Shown piece after piece: positions 1 to 16,394 of a DNA stretch of 64,000 nt. The notes below the pieces were generated by a model. The model was not told the DNA's origin. It did not search any database and saw only the letters and a program-made list of their open reading frames with translations. This stretch comes from Hamadaea tsunoensis DSM 44101 (GTDB lineage Bacteria; Actinomycetota; Actinomycetes; Mycobacteriales; Micromonosporaceae): NCBI RefSeq assembly GCF_000428945.1, contig NZ_AUAX01000003.1, positions 62,001 through 126,000 of the forward strand, read 5' to 3'. Made by a program: the position numbers and the translations under genes. Position 1 is the first letter of the stretch. The number at the start of each line of letters is the position of its first letter.

Positions 1-335
1 ACCGTGCCGATGGCGGCCAGCGCCCCGATCGAGGCGTGGCCGCTGAACAGCAGCACCGCGATGGCGCCCTGGGTCGCCGCGGCCAGCACGGCCGACGCGA
101 TCATCACGACCCGGCGCGGGAGCCGGTCCGCGATCACCCCGCCGACCAGGACGAACAGTACGTTGGTCCCGGAGCGGGCGGCCACCACGAGGCCGAGGTC
201 GCTGGCCGAGCCGGTCAGGTCCAGCACGGCGAAGGCGAGGGCCATGGGGGCGACCGCGTTGCCGATCATGTCGACGATGCGGCCGAGGAGCAGCCACCGG
301 AAGGGTGCGTGGCGCAGGGGGGCGAACGCGCTCAT
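1..335 (-). CDS. MFS transporter, N-terminal fragment
   Basis: This is the first about 111 residues of a major facilitator superfamily permease. The gene starts at 335 (ATG, MSAFAPLRHAPFRWLLLGR) and runs off the left edge, so its C-terminal part is missing. About three hydrophobic segments are visible. A cytoplasmic loop reads GGVIADRLPRR, which matches MFS motif A between TM2 and TM3. The start MSAFAPLRHAPFRWL is typical of the drug-efflux/enterobactin-exporter-like MFS proteins common in actinomycetes. The substrate cannot be inferred. The gene lies downstream of ppx on the same strand, separated by about 80 bp that hold a half copy of a dispersed repeat. Confidence 0.85.
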   Translation of the reverse strand, partial: MSAFAPLRHAPFRWLLLGRIVDMIGNAVAPMALAFAVLDLTGSASDLGLVVAARSGTNVLFVLVGGVIADRLPRRVVMIASAVLAAATQGAIAVLLFSGHASIGALAAIGT

Positions 336-391
336 GCACGGCACCCTAGCCGCGTCCGCAGTGACGCAGCCAGCCAGTTCACCCGTTCCAA

Positions 392-407
392 GATCCCGTT
401 TGGATCA
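392..407. repeat. Half copy of the 75-bp dispersed inverted-repeat element
   Basis: GATCCCGTTTGGATCA here is identical to the first 16 bases of the left arm of the full element at 28969-29043. The sequence then diverges (CGGGGAGATCAG) and no right arm follows. It lies in the short gap between the ppx stop and the MFS start. It looks like a decayed or half-unit copy. Confidence 0.6.
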
Positions 408-415
408 CGGGGAGA

Positions 416-1330
416 TCAGGCCAGCGAGTCCGCGATGCCGTCGAGGATGTCGTGCTCCGACGCGAGGGCCGAGTCGAACCCGGTCTTCTCCATGATCGTC
501 CGCAGGATCAGCCCGCCGGCCACGATCACGTCCACCCGGCCCGGATGCATGACGCCGACCCCGCTGCGCTGCTCACGGGTCATCTCGGCGAGGCCGGCCG
601 TCACGAACGCGACCTCCTCGCGGCTCACCCGCGCGTGGTGGATGCGCGCCGGGTCGTACTCGTTCAGGCCACGGGCGATCGCGGTCACCGTGGTCACCGA
701 ACCGGCCAGCCCGACCAGCGTGTGGGCCGTCGAGCCGGGGACCGTACTCAGCGCCAGATCGACGGCCGCCGAGATGTCGGCCGTCGCCGCGGCCAGTTCC
801 GCCAGCTCCGGCGGGTCGCTGTGCAGGTGCCGCTCGGTCATGCGTACGCAGCCGATGTCCACGCTGCGGGCGGCCGTGACCTCGGTCGAGCCGAGCACGA
901 ACTCCGTCGAGCCGCCGCCGATGTCCACCACCAGGTACGGCCCCGGCTCCGCCAGGCCCGACACCGCTCCCGTGAACGACAGCCGCGCCTCCTCGTCCCC
1001 CGTCACGACCTCCGCCGGGTGGCCCAGCGTCGCGCGTACCATGTCGTGGAAGTCAGCCGCGTTGGCCGCGTCGCGGGTCGCGCTGGTCGCCACCATCCGG
1101 ACCGCGTCGACCTCCGCTTTCTCGATCTCCGACGCGTACGCCGAGAGCGCCACCCGGGTCCGTTCGATCGCGTCGGGGTTCAACCGGCCGGTCTTGTCCA
1201 CACCCTGGCCGAGGCGGACGATCCGCATCTGGCGGGTGACGTCGGTGGCGCCGCGGCCGTCGTCGGCGAGCTCGGCGATGAGCAGGCGGATCGAGTTGGT
1301 ACCGCAGTCAATGGCCGCGACACGCCTCAT
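416..1330 (-). CDS. ppx: Ppx/GppA family exopolyphosphatase
   Basis: The 304-residue protein belongs to the Ppx/GppA phosphatase family (ASKHA fold), which removes phosphate from polyphosphate and in some members from pppGpp. The N-terminal phosphate-binding loop DCGTNSIRLLIA (residues 8-19) and the second loop DIGGGSTEF are both intact. At about 300 residues it is the short two-domain form usual in actinobacteria, without the C-terminal HD-like domains of E. coli Ppx. Its ATG overlaps the stop of the acetyltransferase gene (ATGA), so it is the last gene of a translationally coupled set ftsB-DUF501-argA-ppx. Mycobacteria keep the same neighbourhood (eno, ftsB-like, DUF501, ppx). Polyphosphate versus pppGpp preference cannot be judged from sequence. 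Confidence 0.92.
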   Translation of the reverse strand: MRRVAAIDCGTNSIRLLIAELADDGRGATDVTRQMRIVRLGQGVDKTGRLNPDAIERTRVALSAYASEIEKAEVDAVRMVATSATRDAANAADFHDMVRATLGHPAEVVTGDEEARLSFTGAVSGLAEPGPYLVVDIGGGSTEFVLGSTEVTAARSVDIGCVRMTERHLHSDPPELAELAAATADISAAVDLALSTVPGSTAHTLVGLAGSVTTVTAIARGLNEYDPARIHHARVSREEVAFVTAGLAEMTREQRSGVGVMHPGRVDVIVAGGLILRTIMEKTGFDSALASEHDILDGIADSLA

Positions 1331-1842
1331 GAACTCCCCTTTTCGAGGATGAGCAGCATCCGGGTGTTGCCGAGGGTGTTGGGCTTCACCCGTTCCAGCG
1401 CGAGGAACTCGGCGACACCCTCGTCGTAGGAGCGCAGCAGCTGCTCGTAGACGACCGACGGAACGGGGGCGCCGTCGATCGGGACGAACCCGAACGAGGC
1501 GAAGAACGCGATCTCGAACGTGAGCGCGAAGACCCGGCGTACGCCCAGCTCACGAGCCTGATCCAGGAGCGCGCCGACGATCTGGTGGCCGATCTTGCGG
1601 CCGCGGAACCCGGGGTCGACGGCGACCGTGCGGACCTCGGCGAGGTCCTCCCACATGACGTGGATGGCGCCACAGCCGACCACGCGCCCGTCGACCTCGG
1701 CGACCCAGAACTCCTGGATGTCCTCGTAGAGCGTGACCGTGGCCTTGCTCAGCAGCCGGCGTTGCGGCGAGTAGACGTCGACGAGGGCCCGGATCCCCCG
1801 GACGTCGGCGGTCCGGGCGCGCCGGACGAGCACCTCAGACAC
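1327..1842 (-). CDS. argA: Amino-acid N-acetyltransferase (GNAT-type NAGS)
   Basis: This 171-residue GNAT acetyltransferase resembles the short stand-alone N-acetylglutamate synthase of actinobacteria (Mycobacterium ArgA type). The predicted reaction is acetyl-CoA + L-glutamate to N-acetylglutamate, the first step of arginine synthesis. The opening VRRARTADVRGIRALVDVYS, the core VAEVDGRVVGCGAIHV, and the acetyl-CoA pyrophosphate loop in VDPGFRGRKIGHQIVGALL (R/QxxGxG/A type, about residues 77-92) are visible. It lacks the amino-acid-kinase domain of E. coli ArgA. It overlaps the DUF501 gene upstream by 8 bp and ppx downstream by 4 bp, so co-translation is likely. No arg biosynthetic genes are adjacent, so specificity rests on family resemblance. 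Confidence 0.85.
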   Translation of the reverse strand: MSEVLVRRARTADVRGIRALVDVYSPQRRLLSKATVTLYEDIQEFWVAEVDGRVVGCGAIHVMWEDLAEVRTVAVDPGFRGRKIGHQIVGALLDQARELGVRRVFALTFEIAFFASFGFVPIDGAPVPSVVYEQLLRSYDEGVAEFLALERVKPNTLGNTRMLLILEKGSS

Positions 1843-2350
1843 AGGGCCCGCCCGACCACCAGGGATCGACGTTCTCGATCACCTCGTCGCCGAAGGGGTT
1901 CACGCCCGGTCCGGCCGCGAGCGCGTGGGCCAGGTGGACGTGCAGGCATTTGACGCGGTCGGGCATGCCGCCCGCGGAGACCCCGGCGACCTCCTCGACG
2001 TGCCCGACGGCCTCGCGGCGGCTCAGGTAGTCCTCGTGCGCCCGCCGGTACGCGTCCGCGAGCTCCGGGTCCTCGGCCAGCCGGGCCTGCTGCTCCTTCA
2101 TCAGCCCGGCGGACTCCAGCCGGCTGCACGCCGCCGTCGCCCGGGGACAGGTCAGGTAGTAGAGCGTCGGGAAAGGCGTGCCGTCGGGCAGGCGCGGGGC
2201 CACCTCGACGACGTCCGGGTTGCCGCAGGGGCAGCGATGCGCGACCGCGCGGGTCCCCCGGGGCGGGCGGCCGAGCTGCCGGCCGACGACCTCGAGATCC
2301 TCGGCGGTCGCCTCGGTACGCACCGGCGCCGGCACGTCATCGTGCTTCAT
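1835..2350 (-). CDS. DUF501 domain protein
   Basis: The 171-residue cytoplasmic protein belongs to the DUF501 family, which has no established biochemical role. Conserved cysteine-containing segments are visible: HRCPCGNPDVVEV near residues 34-46 and YYLTCPRAT further on, suggesting a metal site or structural cysteines. A hydrophilic helical region with EDYLSRREAVGHVEEVAG follows. I chose ATG at 2350 (MKHDDVPAPVR); a longer frame upstream runs into the ftsB gene and is not supported. It sits 7 bp after ftsB and overlaps argA by 8 bp. Linkage of DUF501 to ftsB and ppx is conserved across actinobacteria, which hints at a cell-envelope or division-linked role; that is inference only. Confidence 0.85.
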   Translation of the reverse strand: MKHDDVPAPVRTEATAEDLEVVGRQLGRPPRGTRAVAHRCPCGNPDVVEVAPRLPDGTPFPTLYYLTCPRATAACSRLESAGLMKEQQARLAEDPELADAYRRAHEDYLSRREAVGHVEEVAGVSAGGMPDRVKCLHVHLAHALAAGPGVNPFGDEVIENVDPWWSGGPCV

Positions 2351-2357
2351 CTGTCTC

Positions 2358-2903
2358 CTACTTGCCCGGGTTCTTTCCCTGGGCGTCGCCCGCGGCACCG
2401 ATCGAGCCCCACAGGGTCGAGTACCACGGCCGATCGCCGGTGTCCTGGCCGGTCTGCGGCTTCGGGTCGCCGGCGAGCCCCTCGGGCGCCCAGATCGGCA
2501 CGAGCGGCACCTCGCCCGGGCGTACATAATAGAGGCGCTGGCGCGCCTGGATCCGCACGTACTCCGGGTCGTCCCACTTCGCGGCGGTCAGCTTCAGGTC
2601 TGCGATGTGCGACCGCTGCCGCTCCTGCGCCGCCTGCAGCGCCTTGATCTGGTCCTGCTGGTTGAAGTAGACCCGCAGCGGATACACGTACGCGAGCGCC
2701 AGCGTGGCCAGCACGACCAGCATGACGGTGGCCCGACCGGTCAGCCGCCGGTCTTCCTTCGCCGTGGTACGCGCGGCGCTGCCGGCCGCCGCCGCACGCC
2801 GGGCCGTGGCCGGACGGGCCGCGGAACGGCCGCCCCGGCTCAGGTCGCGTACGCCCGACCGCCGGGCGGGACCCTGCCCGCTGGGGGTCCGGCGCTGCGT
2901 CAT
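2358..2903 (-). CDS. ftsB: FtsB/DivIC-family septum formation initiator
   Basis: This 181-residue bitopic membrane protein has an N-terminal basic, Ala/Arg-rich cytoplasmic tail (residues 1-57), one transmembrane helix (about 58-76, ATVMLVVLATLALAYVYPL) and an extracytoplasmic coiled coil (QQDQIKALQAAQERQRSHIADLK). The conserved motif RLYYVRPGEVPLV follows. The layout is that of FtsB/DivIC, which bridges FtsL and FtsQ in the divisome. The cytoplasmic tail is longer than in E. coli FtsB, as is usual in actinobacteria. It heads the ftsB-DUF501-argA-ppx run and is separated from eno by a strong hairpin (2923-2972). Confidence 0.9.
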   Translation of the reverse strand: MTQRRTPSGQGPARRSGVRDLSRGGRSAARPATARRAAAAGSAARTTAKEDRRLTGRATVMLVVLATLALAYVYPLRVYFNQQDQIKALQAAQERQRSHIADLKLTAAKWDDPEYVRIQARQRLYYVRPGEVPLVPIWAPEGLAGDPKPQTGQDTGDRPWYSTLWGSIGAAGDAQGKNPGK

Positions 2904-2922
2904 GGCATCACTTTAACCGCGT

Positions 2923-2972
2923 GATCAACGCTCCGGCGACGCAGAAATGCCGGTGGCGCCGGAGCGTTGATC
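2923..2972. terminator. Hairpin between eno and ftsB
   Basis: GATCAACGCTCCGGCG (2923-2938) and CGCCGGAGCGTTGATC (2957-2972) form a perfect 16-bp stem with an 18-nt loop, directly after the eno stop on the minus strand. No long T-run follows, as in many actinobacterial I-shaped terminators. It would limit read-through from eno into the ftsB group. Confidence 0.75.
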
Positions 2973-2990
2973 GCACTGTTATCGGATTTC

Positions 2991-4583
<1,593 letters not shown>

Positions 4584-5234
4584 GTGCGGTTGACCGCCGC
4601 CCTGGTGGGAGCGCTTTCAGCGGCCGCGCTGCTGACCGGCTGCGGCTCCGGCGCCCCGCCCGCGATCGACCGCACCGACCTCGTCAACGACCTCGCCGCC
4701 CGGCTGAGCCACGCCGGCGAGGTGTCCTACTCCGCCCGCTACCAGGTCGCCGGCGGCTCCTCGGCGACCGTCGCGCAGACCGCCGCGCCGGCGCGGACGG
4801 CGTACCGGTGGGACTCGGGGGCGCTCGTGCTCACGACCGGCGCCACGACCAGCTGCGGCGGCAAGCCGGTCACCTGCTCCACGACCGCGCCGCCCGGACC
4901 CGGCCAGCCCGTCGGCGCCGACCTGCCCAAGCACGGTCTCGTCACCGCCCAGCAGGTCAGCGCGCTGCTGACGGCGGCGGTCCTCGATCTGCGTACGGAC
5001 ATCCAGCAGCGGGACTCCACGATCGCCGGGCAGCCGGCGGCCTGCGTCGACGTCAACGGGGTCAAGGACGGCGCCGGGTACGAGTTCGACGTCTGCGTCA
5101 TCACCGACGGCGTCCTCGGCAGCTTCGCCGGCACGGTCAACGGCAAGGCGATCGAGATGACGATGACCCACTACAGCCGGGTGGTCGCCGAGGACAGCTT
5201 CGCCACGGCGATGCCGTCCCCGACCGGCGACTGA
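4584..5234 (+). CDS. Putative secreted lipoprotein
   Basis: The 216-residue predicted lipoprotein has N-terminal residues VRLTAALVGALSAAALLTGC, a short basic start, a hydrophobic core and lipobox LTGC with the acceptor Cys at residue 20. The mature part begins DLVNDLAARLSHAGEVSYSARYQVAGG and includes four further cysteines. It resembles in outline the mycobacterial LppX/LprG-type fold, but identity is too weak to name it. GTG at 4584 is chosen because it gives a compact signal peptide; GTG codons at 4530 and 4548 are in frame, and the GGGGAGAG at about 4557 is rather far upstream, so the start is uncertain. It converges on the DUF885 gene with 6 bp between stops. Function unknown. Confidence 0.75.
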   Translation: MRLTAALVGALSAAALLTGCGSGAPPAIDRTDLVNDLAARLSHAGEVSYSARYQVAGGSSATVAQTAAPARTAYRWDSGALVLTTGATTSCGGKPVTCSTTAPPGPGQPVGADLPKHGLVTAQQVSALLTAAVLDLRTDIQQRDSTIAGQPAACVDVNGVKDGAGYEFDVCVITDGVLGSFAGTVNGKAIEMTMTHYSRVVAEDSFATAMPSPTGD

Positions 5235-5240
5235 CGGCGC

Positions 5241-6827
5241 TCAGACGTCCAGCAGCGTACGCAGATGGCGCGGGGCCGGTGATCCCTGCGCCAGCATGGC
5301 GTCGTGCCAGGCCCGCAACGGCGTACCCGACGGGCGGGCGCGGCCGATCGCGGACACCTCCGCGTAGCCCACGAAGTAGGTCGACAGCTGCGTCGAGGTG
5401 AGCAGGGCCCGCCGCCACTTGCCGGCCGCCTCGCCCGCCTCCTGGAAGCCGCGCTCGGTCATCAGGGCCATCGCGTCCGCCTCGCCGAGCCCCTCGCAGT
5501 GGATCAGCTGGTCGATGAGCGCGTTGATCGTCGAGCGCAGCTGCATCTTGAGCTGCTGCATCCGCATCTCCGGGCCGCCGAAGCCGTGGTCGGCCATGAC
5601 CTCCTCGGCGTACACGGCCCAGCCCTCGATGAAGACGCCGGAGGCGCCGAGCGCGCGTACGCGGGTCGAACCGCGGTAGCGCCGCGCGTGCGCGAGCTGG
5701 AGGAAATGGCCCGGCATGGCCTCGTGCACGGTGAGGTTGCGGATCATGTGGTCGTTGTACTCGCGGTAGAACGACTCGATGAGCTCCGGCGACCAGTCGG
5801 CGGGCGCCGGCGCGATGCAGTAGAACGTCGGGACGTCGGCCGTCTCCAGCGGACCGGGCGCGTCGCAGTACGCGACCGCGACCCCCCGGGCGAACTCCGG
5901 CATGACCTCCAGCACGCAGGGATCGTCCACAAGCGAGACGAGATCGTGCTCGCGGACGAACTCGGTGGTCTCCATCATGGTCGTGCGGGCCAGGTCGACG
6001 ATCGTCTCGTCGTTCGGGTGCTCGTCGGACAGGGCGCGCAGCGCGGCGCGGACGGAGTCGTGGCCGAGCGCGCGGGCGGCCTCGGTGATCTCCTGCGTCA
6101 CCCGTTCGAGGGTGGCCTCCGCCCGGTCCATGATCTGGGCGGCCGACAGGTGCGTGTCCAGCGTGTGCCACAGCCGGGCTTCCCAGAGCTTGCGGCCGAG
6201 CCGCGGGTCGCGTACGCCCTTCTGCCGGGACAGCCAGTCCGCGAAGGAATCCAGTTCGGCGACCGCCCGCTCGGCCAGCGGCGTGACGACGGGGGCGAGC
6301 CCGGGCACCTGCTCGACCAGCGGCGGGACCTGGGAGCGGATCAGGTCGGCGGTGCCCCGGAACTGGCCGACGCCCGTCTCGAGGTGCACCTGGGTGCAGT
6401 CGTCCAGCAGCGCACGCGCGGTCGCCAGCGAGTCCGGGATCGCGGCGAGCCGGCCCGCGAGCGCCGTCAGCCGCTCGTCGACCGGCGCGAACGGCCGGGC
6501 GATCAACGCGTGCAGGAGCGCGCCGGGGTTGTGCCGCAACGGATTCCACTCGTGACCGCGGACCTCCGTGCGCTCGAAGATGCCGCGGTCCACGATGCTC
6601 GTCAGGATCTCGTGGTCCACCCGCTCTGCGGGGTCGAGCCCGTCCGGGTCCACCTGGGACAGCGCGTGGGCGGCCTCCCGCAGCATGGTGACGTCGGCGC
6701 CGACCCCTTCCGGGCTCAGGTCGGGCAGCCGGTCGTCGAAGCGGTGGTCGCCCGCATAGAGAGCGGCCAGCGGATCGGCCTCCAGCACGGCGTCGACGAT
6801 GTGCTCAGCGAGCGGCGCGAACTCCAT
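5241..6827 (-). CDS. DUF885 family metallopeptidase-like protein
   Basis: The 528-residue protein belongs to the DUF885 family of cytoplasmic, mostly helical M3/M32-like metallopeptidase relatives. The diagnostic HEAMPGHFLQLAHARR segment is present: H368-E369 and H374 form the zinc-binding HExxxxH variant, and a downstream EGWAVYAEE supplies a third acidic ligand. N-terminal VDAVLEADPLAALYAGDHRFDDRLPDLS is typical of the family's opening. No signal peptide is seen. It is probably a peptidase, but no substrate is known for the family in actinobacteria. It stands alone between a convergent lipoprotein gene and a membrane-protein gene transcribed in the same direction 38 bp upstream. Confidence 0.88.
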   Translation of the reverse strand: MEFAPLAEHIVDAVLEADPLAALYAGDHRFDDRLPDLSPEGVGADVTMLREAAHALSQVDPDGLDPAERVDHEILTSIVDRGIFERTEVRGHEWNPLRHNPGALLHALIARPFAPVDERLTALAGRLAAIPDSLATARALLDDCTQVHLETGVGQFRGTADLIRSQVPPLVEQVPGLAPVVTPLAERAVAELDSFADWLSRQKGVRDPRLGRKLWEARLWHTLDTHLSAAQIMDRAEATLERVTQEITEAARALGHDSVRAALRALSDEHPNDETIVDLARTTMMETTEFVREHDLVSLVDDPCVLEVMPEFARGVAVAYCDAPGPLETADVPTFYCIAPAPADWSPELIESFYREYNDHMIRNLTVHEAMPGHFLQLAHARRYRGSTRVRALGASGVFIEGWAVYAEEVMADHGFGGPEMRMQQLKMQLRSTINALIDQLIHCEGLGEADAMALMTERGFQEAGEAAGKWRRALLTSTQLSTYFVGYAEVSAIGRARPSGTPLRAWHDAMLAQGSPAPRHLRTLLDV

Positions 6828-6865
6828 GCGGAGACCCTATCCCGGACGGGTTTCCGTTTCCCGCT

Positions 6866-7975
6866 CTATGCGGACGCCTTCCGGCGTACCGTGACCGCGG
6901 CCCAGCCCGCCGCCAGCACCAGCGCCGCGAGCGGCAGCACCGCGTAGTCCGAGGGCGGCGCCGCCAGGTGCGACTGCAGCCAGAGGCCGCCGCCGTAGGC
7001 CGCGGCCACCGCAAGCGCGCCCAGCACCGCGACCACCACGCGCCCCGGCACCGTGCGGTCGGCGCCCAGCACCGCGCCGGCCACGAACGCCAGATCCACC
7101 ATCACAGCCCCCGCCACCAGCGCGAACGGCACTGCCGAGGGCGGGAAGTGGAAGGCCACGAGCACACCCCAGACCACGCAGCGGTACGCGACGTAGCCGA
7201 CCCCGATCAACGTCGCCGTCCACCGGGCGCCGACGAACGCGCGGGCCGCCACGAGAGCCAGCATGGCCACCGCGACGATCCAGCCCGGGTAGACCCAGTC
7301 GGCGACGGGCAGCGTGAAGTTGTGGATCGCGGCCGTGTCGACCGGCCGGCCAATCTGGTCCGCCGCGAACTTGAGCAGGCTCGGCTCGGCGTACGGGTGG
7401 CCGTCGAGGTAGGCCTGGAAGCCGAGGGTTCCGTACTCCTGGTGCTGGTCGGGGAAGAGCACGTTCTCCAGGAAGAAGAACCAGGCCAGGCTCAGCCCGA
7501 CGGTACGCAGCCGGGACGCCGGCGTACTGATCCAGAAGCTGCGGGCGACCCCGAGGATCATGAGGGCGGTGCCGATGTACAGCAGCGCGTGGCTGTAGGA
7601 CCAGGCGGTGATGTCCAGCCCGTTGATCCGGTGGTTGAGCACGTCGATCGGGATGGCGATGAGGAACGTCCCGGTGCCGCTCACCATCAGGTTGCGCGCC
7701 AGCCGGTCCAGCCCGAACCCGGTACGCCACTGGAAGATCACCAGCGCGACGGCGAGCACGGTGCCGGCGGTGTTGAGCAGGTGCGGCGGGGCGAAGTCGT
7801 CGCGCAGCCACTTGAAGTGCCAGGACATGTCCCAGGTGGAGCCGAGCATCTTGAGGACGAACGCGAGCAGCCAGAGCCGGAAGACCGCCGCCGTGGTGGC
7901 CGGCCGCTGCTCCTCGGTCGGGCCGGACCGGGCGATGCGAGCCCAGTCGGTGGGAGGCAACGTCAAGATCGTCAC
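6866..7975 (-). CDS. Multi-pass membrane protein of unknown function
   Basis: The roughly 369-residue polytopic membrane protein has about nine to ten hydrophobic segments. Polar landmarks include LGSTWDMSWHFKWLRDDFAPPHLLNTAG near the N-terminus, LNHRINGLDITAWSYSHALLYIG, and FFLENVLFPDQHQEYGTLGFQAYLDGHPYAEPSLLKFAA. Several conserved-looking histidines (WHFKW, LNHR, SHALL) sit at membrane boundaries and could bind metal or haem, but I cannot assign a family. I favour GTG at 7975 (VTILTLPPTDWARI); the frame is open to 8074, but that start would leave little room for the divergent promoter. It lies 38 bp upstream of the DUF885 gene and is divergent from the SurA-like lipoprotein. Function unknown. 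Confidence 0.7.
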   Translation of the reverse strand: MTILTLPPTDWARIARSGPTEEQRPATTAAVFRLWLLAFVLKMLGSTWDMSWHFKWLRDDFAPPHLLNTAGTVLAVALVIFQWRTGFGLDRLARNLMVSGTGTFLIAIPIDVLNHRINGLDITAWSYSHALLYIGTALMILGVARSFWISTPASRLRTVGLSLAWFFFLENVLFPDQHQEYGTLGFQAYLDGHPYAEPSLLKFAADQIGRPVDTAAIHNFTLPVADWVYPGWIVAVAMLALVAARAFVGARWTATLIGVGYVAYRCVVWGVLVAFHFPPSAVPFALVAGAVMVDLAFVAGAVLGADRTVPGRVVVAVLGALAVAAAYGGGLWLQSHLAAPPSDYAVLPLAALVLAAGWAAVTVRRKASA

Positions 7976-8154
7976 GGCTTCACTCGTCTCGTCGGTACGC
8001 CCCTGAACTCGGGACGTGGTTGACGGAATTCTGCCGTGCGACACGCCCGCACGGTAGCCGTCGGCGTCCCCCACTTATCCCTGAGATCACCGCCGTGAGA
8101 CCATCGGCCCCGGTACTGACCGATGAAACCGGTACACATCTGCTGGAGGATGCC

Positions 8155-8853
8155 GTGCGATCCCATCGCCGTCTGCTGTCCGCCGTCGCCCTCGCCGGCG
8201 TCGCCGTGTTCGCGCTGGCCGGGTGCCGGACCTCGCCGACCGTCGCGGCCTACGTGGGCGACACGCAGATCACCGAGAGCCAGGTCAGCGACATCTACGA
8301 CGCCACGGTGAAGGAAGCGCCGAAGACCCCGCTGACCCGCCAGGACGTCGTGCAGGCGCTGGTCCTGGGCGAGCTGTGCGGCCAGCTGCAGTCGGCGAAG
8401 AAGTTCTCGTCGCAGCAGATCGACACGGCCAGCATCGCCCAGTCGCTCGGCGTCACGCAGGGCGCTCCCGCGGTGAAGATGTTCGACAAGACCTACAGCT
8501 GCCTGAGCGGCTTCCCCGCGTCGAGCACCCCGCTGACCGCGGAGCAGAAGCAGGAGGTGCTGCAGGCGGCGATCGCCGACGGCATCTTCCCGCCCGGCTC
8601 GACCGTGGCCAGCGTCGGCGACCAGATCGACACCGCCCAGGTACGCGGCGCGATGGCCGAGCGCGACGCGTTCGCCCAGGCCGCCACCGACGTCTCGGTC
8701 AACCCGCGGTACCGCCAGCTGACCTTCCCGATCCTCCAGGGGCAGAGCGGCAAGCCGATCATCTACGTGCCGCTGGGCCAGGCGCCCAACGGAGCGGTCA
8801 CCGACGGGCCGGGAGAGGCCCCGTCGGCCGCGCCTATCGAGCCGCAGAGCTGA
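8155..8853 (+). CDS. SurA N-terminal domain-like lipoprotein
   Basis: The 232-residue predicted lipoprotein has GTG at 8155 with GGAGGA 4 nt upstream and signal peptide MRSHRRLLSAVALAGVAVF. The lipobox is LAGC with Cys24. The mature region VAAYVGDTQITESQVSDIYDATV resembles the SurA N-terminal (periplasmic foldase/chaperone) domain. No PPIase (parvulin) domain follows, so it may act as a chaperone or be a structural relative only. It overlaps mazG by 3 bp (TGATG), so the two genes are translationally coupled. Mycobacteria have an unrelated lipoprotein (LpqU) at this position next to mazG and eno, so the slot is kept while the gene differs. Confidence 0.82.
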   Translation: MRSHRRLLSAVALAGVAVFALAGCRTSPTVAAYVGDTQITESQVSDIYDATVKEAPKTPLTRQDVVQALVLGELCGQLQSAKKFSSQQIDTASIAQSLGVTQGAPAVKMFDKTYSCLSGFPASSTPLTAEQKQEVLQAAIADGIFPPGSTVASVGDQIDTAQVRGAMAERDAFAQAATDVSVNPRYRQLTFPILQGQSGKPIIYVPLGQAPNGAVTDGPGEAPSAAPIEPQS

Positions 8854-9659
8854 TGCCCCGCGTCGTCCTCCTGGTCACCTCGCCTCGGATCCCGGCCGGC
8901 GTGCTGTCCGCGCAGGCCTGGGATCTCGTCCGCGCGTACCCGGTGAAAAGCAGGGTGGAAGGCGCGCAGACGGCGGCGATCCGCGCGGCCGGGGGCGACG
9001 TGGAGATCATGCCGGCCCCGACCGCGGACGCGCTGCTCGCGGCGCTGGACGAGGCGGTCGTGTGGCTCGCCGCGCCGGACGGCGACGAGCGGCTGGCGCG
9101 GGAGATCGGCCTGAAGCTGGCCGCGAACCCGCAGCTCGCCGAGCTGGAGCTGGTGTACGGGTCGTGGGACCCGCCCGGCGCCCGGCTGCTGGACGCGGTG
9201 GCGGTGACGGACCGGCTGCACGTCGAGGACGCGTGGCGACGCGTGCAGACCCACGAAACGCTGGCGAGGTACCTCCTGGAGGAGGCTTACGAGGCGTACG
9301 ACGCGATCCTCGCGGGCGACCTCGACGCGCTGCGCGGCGAGATGGGCGACGTGCTGCTGCAGGTCCTGCTGCACGCGCGGATCGCCGAGGAGCGCGCCGA
9401 GGACGAGCGCTGGACCGTCGACGACGTGGCCGGCGAGTACGTGGCCAAGATGATCCGCCGCAACCCGCACATCTTCGAGCCCGGCCGGGCGACCGACGAC
9501 ATCGACGAGATCATCGTCAACTGGAACGCGGCCAAGGCGGCCGAGGGCCCGAAGCGGCACACGAGTTCGCTGGCCCGGGCGCTGGCGACGCTCGCCGCCG
9601 CGGCCAAGGACGAGGACGGCGTCGCGGCGCTCCGCGAAGCCCTCGGCTCCCTCTCCTGA
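8853..9659 (+). CDS. mazG: MazG-family nucleoside triphosphate pyrophosphohydrolase
   Basis: The 268-residue all-alpha NTP pyrophosphatase hydrolyses (d)NTPs, often damaged ones, to NMP + PPi. The MazG core is in the C-terminal half: EEAYEAYDAI, then ALRGEMGDVLLQVLLHARIAEE, giving the ExxE...ExxD magnesium-binding pattern, followed by KMIRRNPHIFEP and EIIVNWNAAKAAE. The N-terminal about 115 residues (MPRVVLLVTSPRIPAGVLSA) form an additional domain seen in actinobacterial MazG. The ATG overlaps the stop of the upstream lipoprotein. It converges on mfd, with a dispersed inverted-repeat element (9685-9759) between the two stops acting as a likely bidirectional terminator. Confidence 0.92.
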   Translation: MPRVVLLVTSPRIPAGVLSAQAWDLVRAYPVKSRVEGAQTAAIRAAGGDVEIMPAPTADALLAALDEAVVWLAAPDGDERLAREIGLKLAANPQLAELELVYGSWDPPGARLLDAVAVTDRLHVEDAWRRVQTHETLARYLLEEAYEAYDAILAGDLDALRGEMGDVLLQVLLHARIAEERAEDERWTVDDVAGEYVAKMIRRNPHIFEPGRATDDIDEIIVNWNAAKAAEGPKRHTSSLARALATLAAAAKDEDGVAALREALGSLS

Positions 9660-9684
9660 CCGACGATCACGGCGGGGCCCCCAA

Positions 9685-9759
9685 GATCCGGTTTGGATCA
9701 GGGAAATCACCCGAATCTTGGGCCAAGATTACGTGCGAATCCCTGATCCAAACCGGATC
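9685..9759. repeat. 75-bp dispersed inverted-repeat element, copy A
   Basis: The outer arms GATCCGGTTTGGATCAGGGA (9685-9704) and TCCCTGATCCAAACCGGATC (9740-9759) are perfectly complementary over 20 bp. The centre contains a second palindrome AATCTTGG-G-CCAAGATT (9714-9730). A near-identical element lies at 28969-29043, with a G/C swap in both arms that preserves pairing. It fills the gap between the convergent mazG and mfd stops, so it may end transcription from both sides. The right flank repeats CCGGATCATG (9753-9762 and 9771-9780). Confidence 0.85.
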
Positions 9760-9775
9760 ATGCGGCGGAGCCGGA

Positions 9776-13357
<3,582 letters not shown>

Positions 13358-13550
13358 AGAAGTTCCTCCCACGAGGTCTGGGCACGCCGTATGGCCCCCG
13401 TTCCGAAACGGAAGGGGGGTGGCGGCGCCAGCGAGGACAGCCTACCAATCCGCGGGACGGACTACATCGTCCATCCGCTGGTCAGAAGGGCGGGATAGGA
13501 TGCGGCTCAGGACAGCGGCGTCCTTGCAGACAACTGGAAGGATCACCGCA

Positions 13551-16390
<2,840 letters not shown>

Positions 16391-16394
<4 letters not shown>

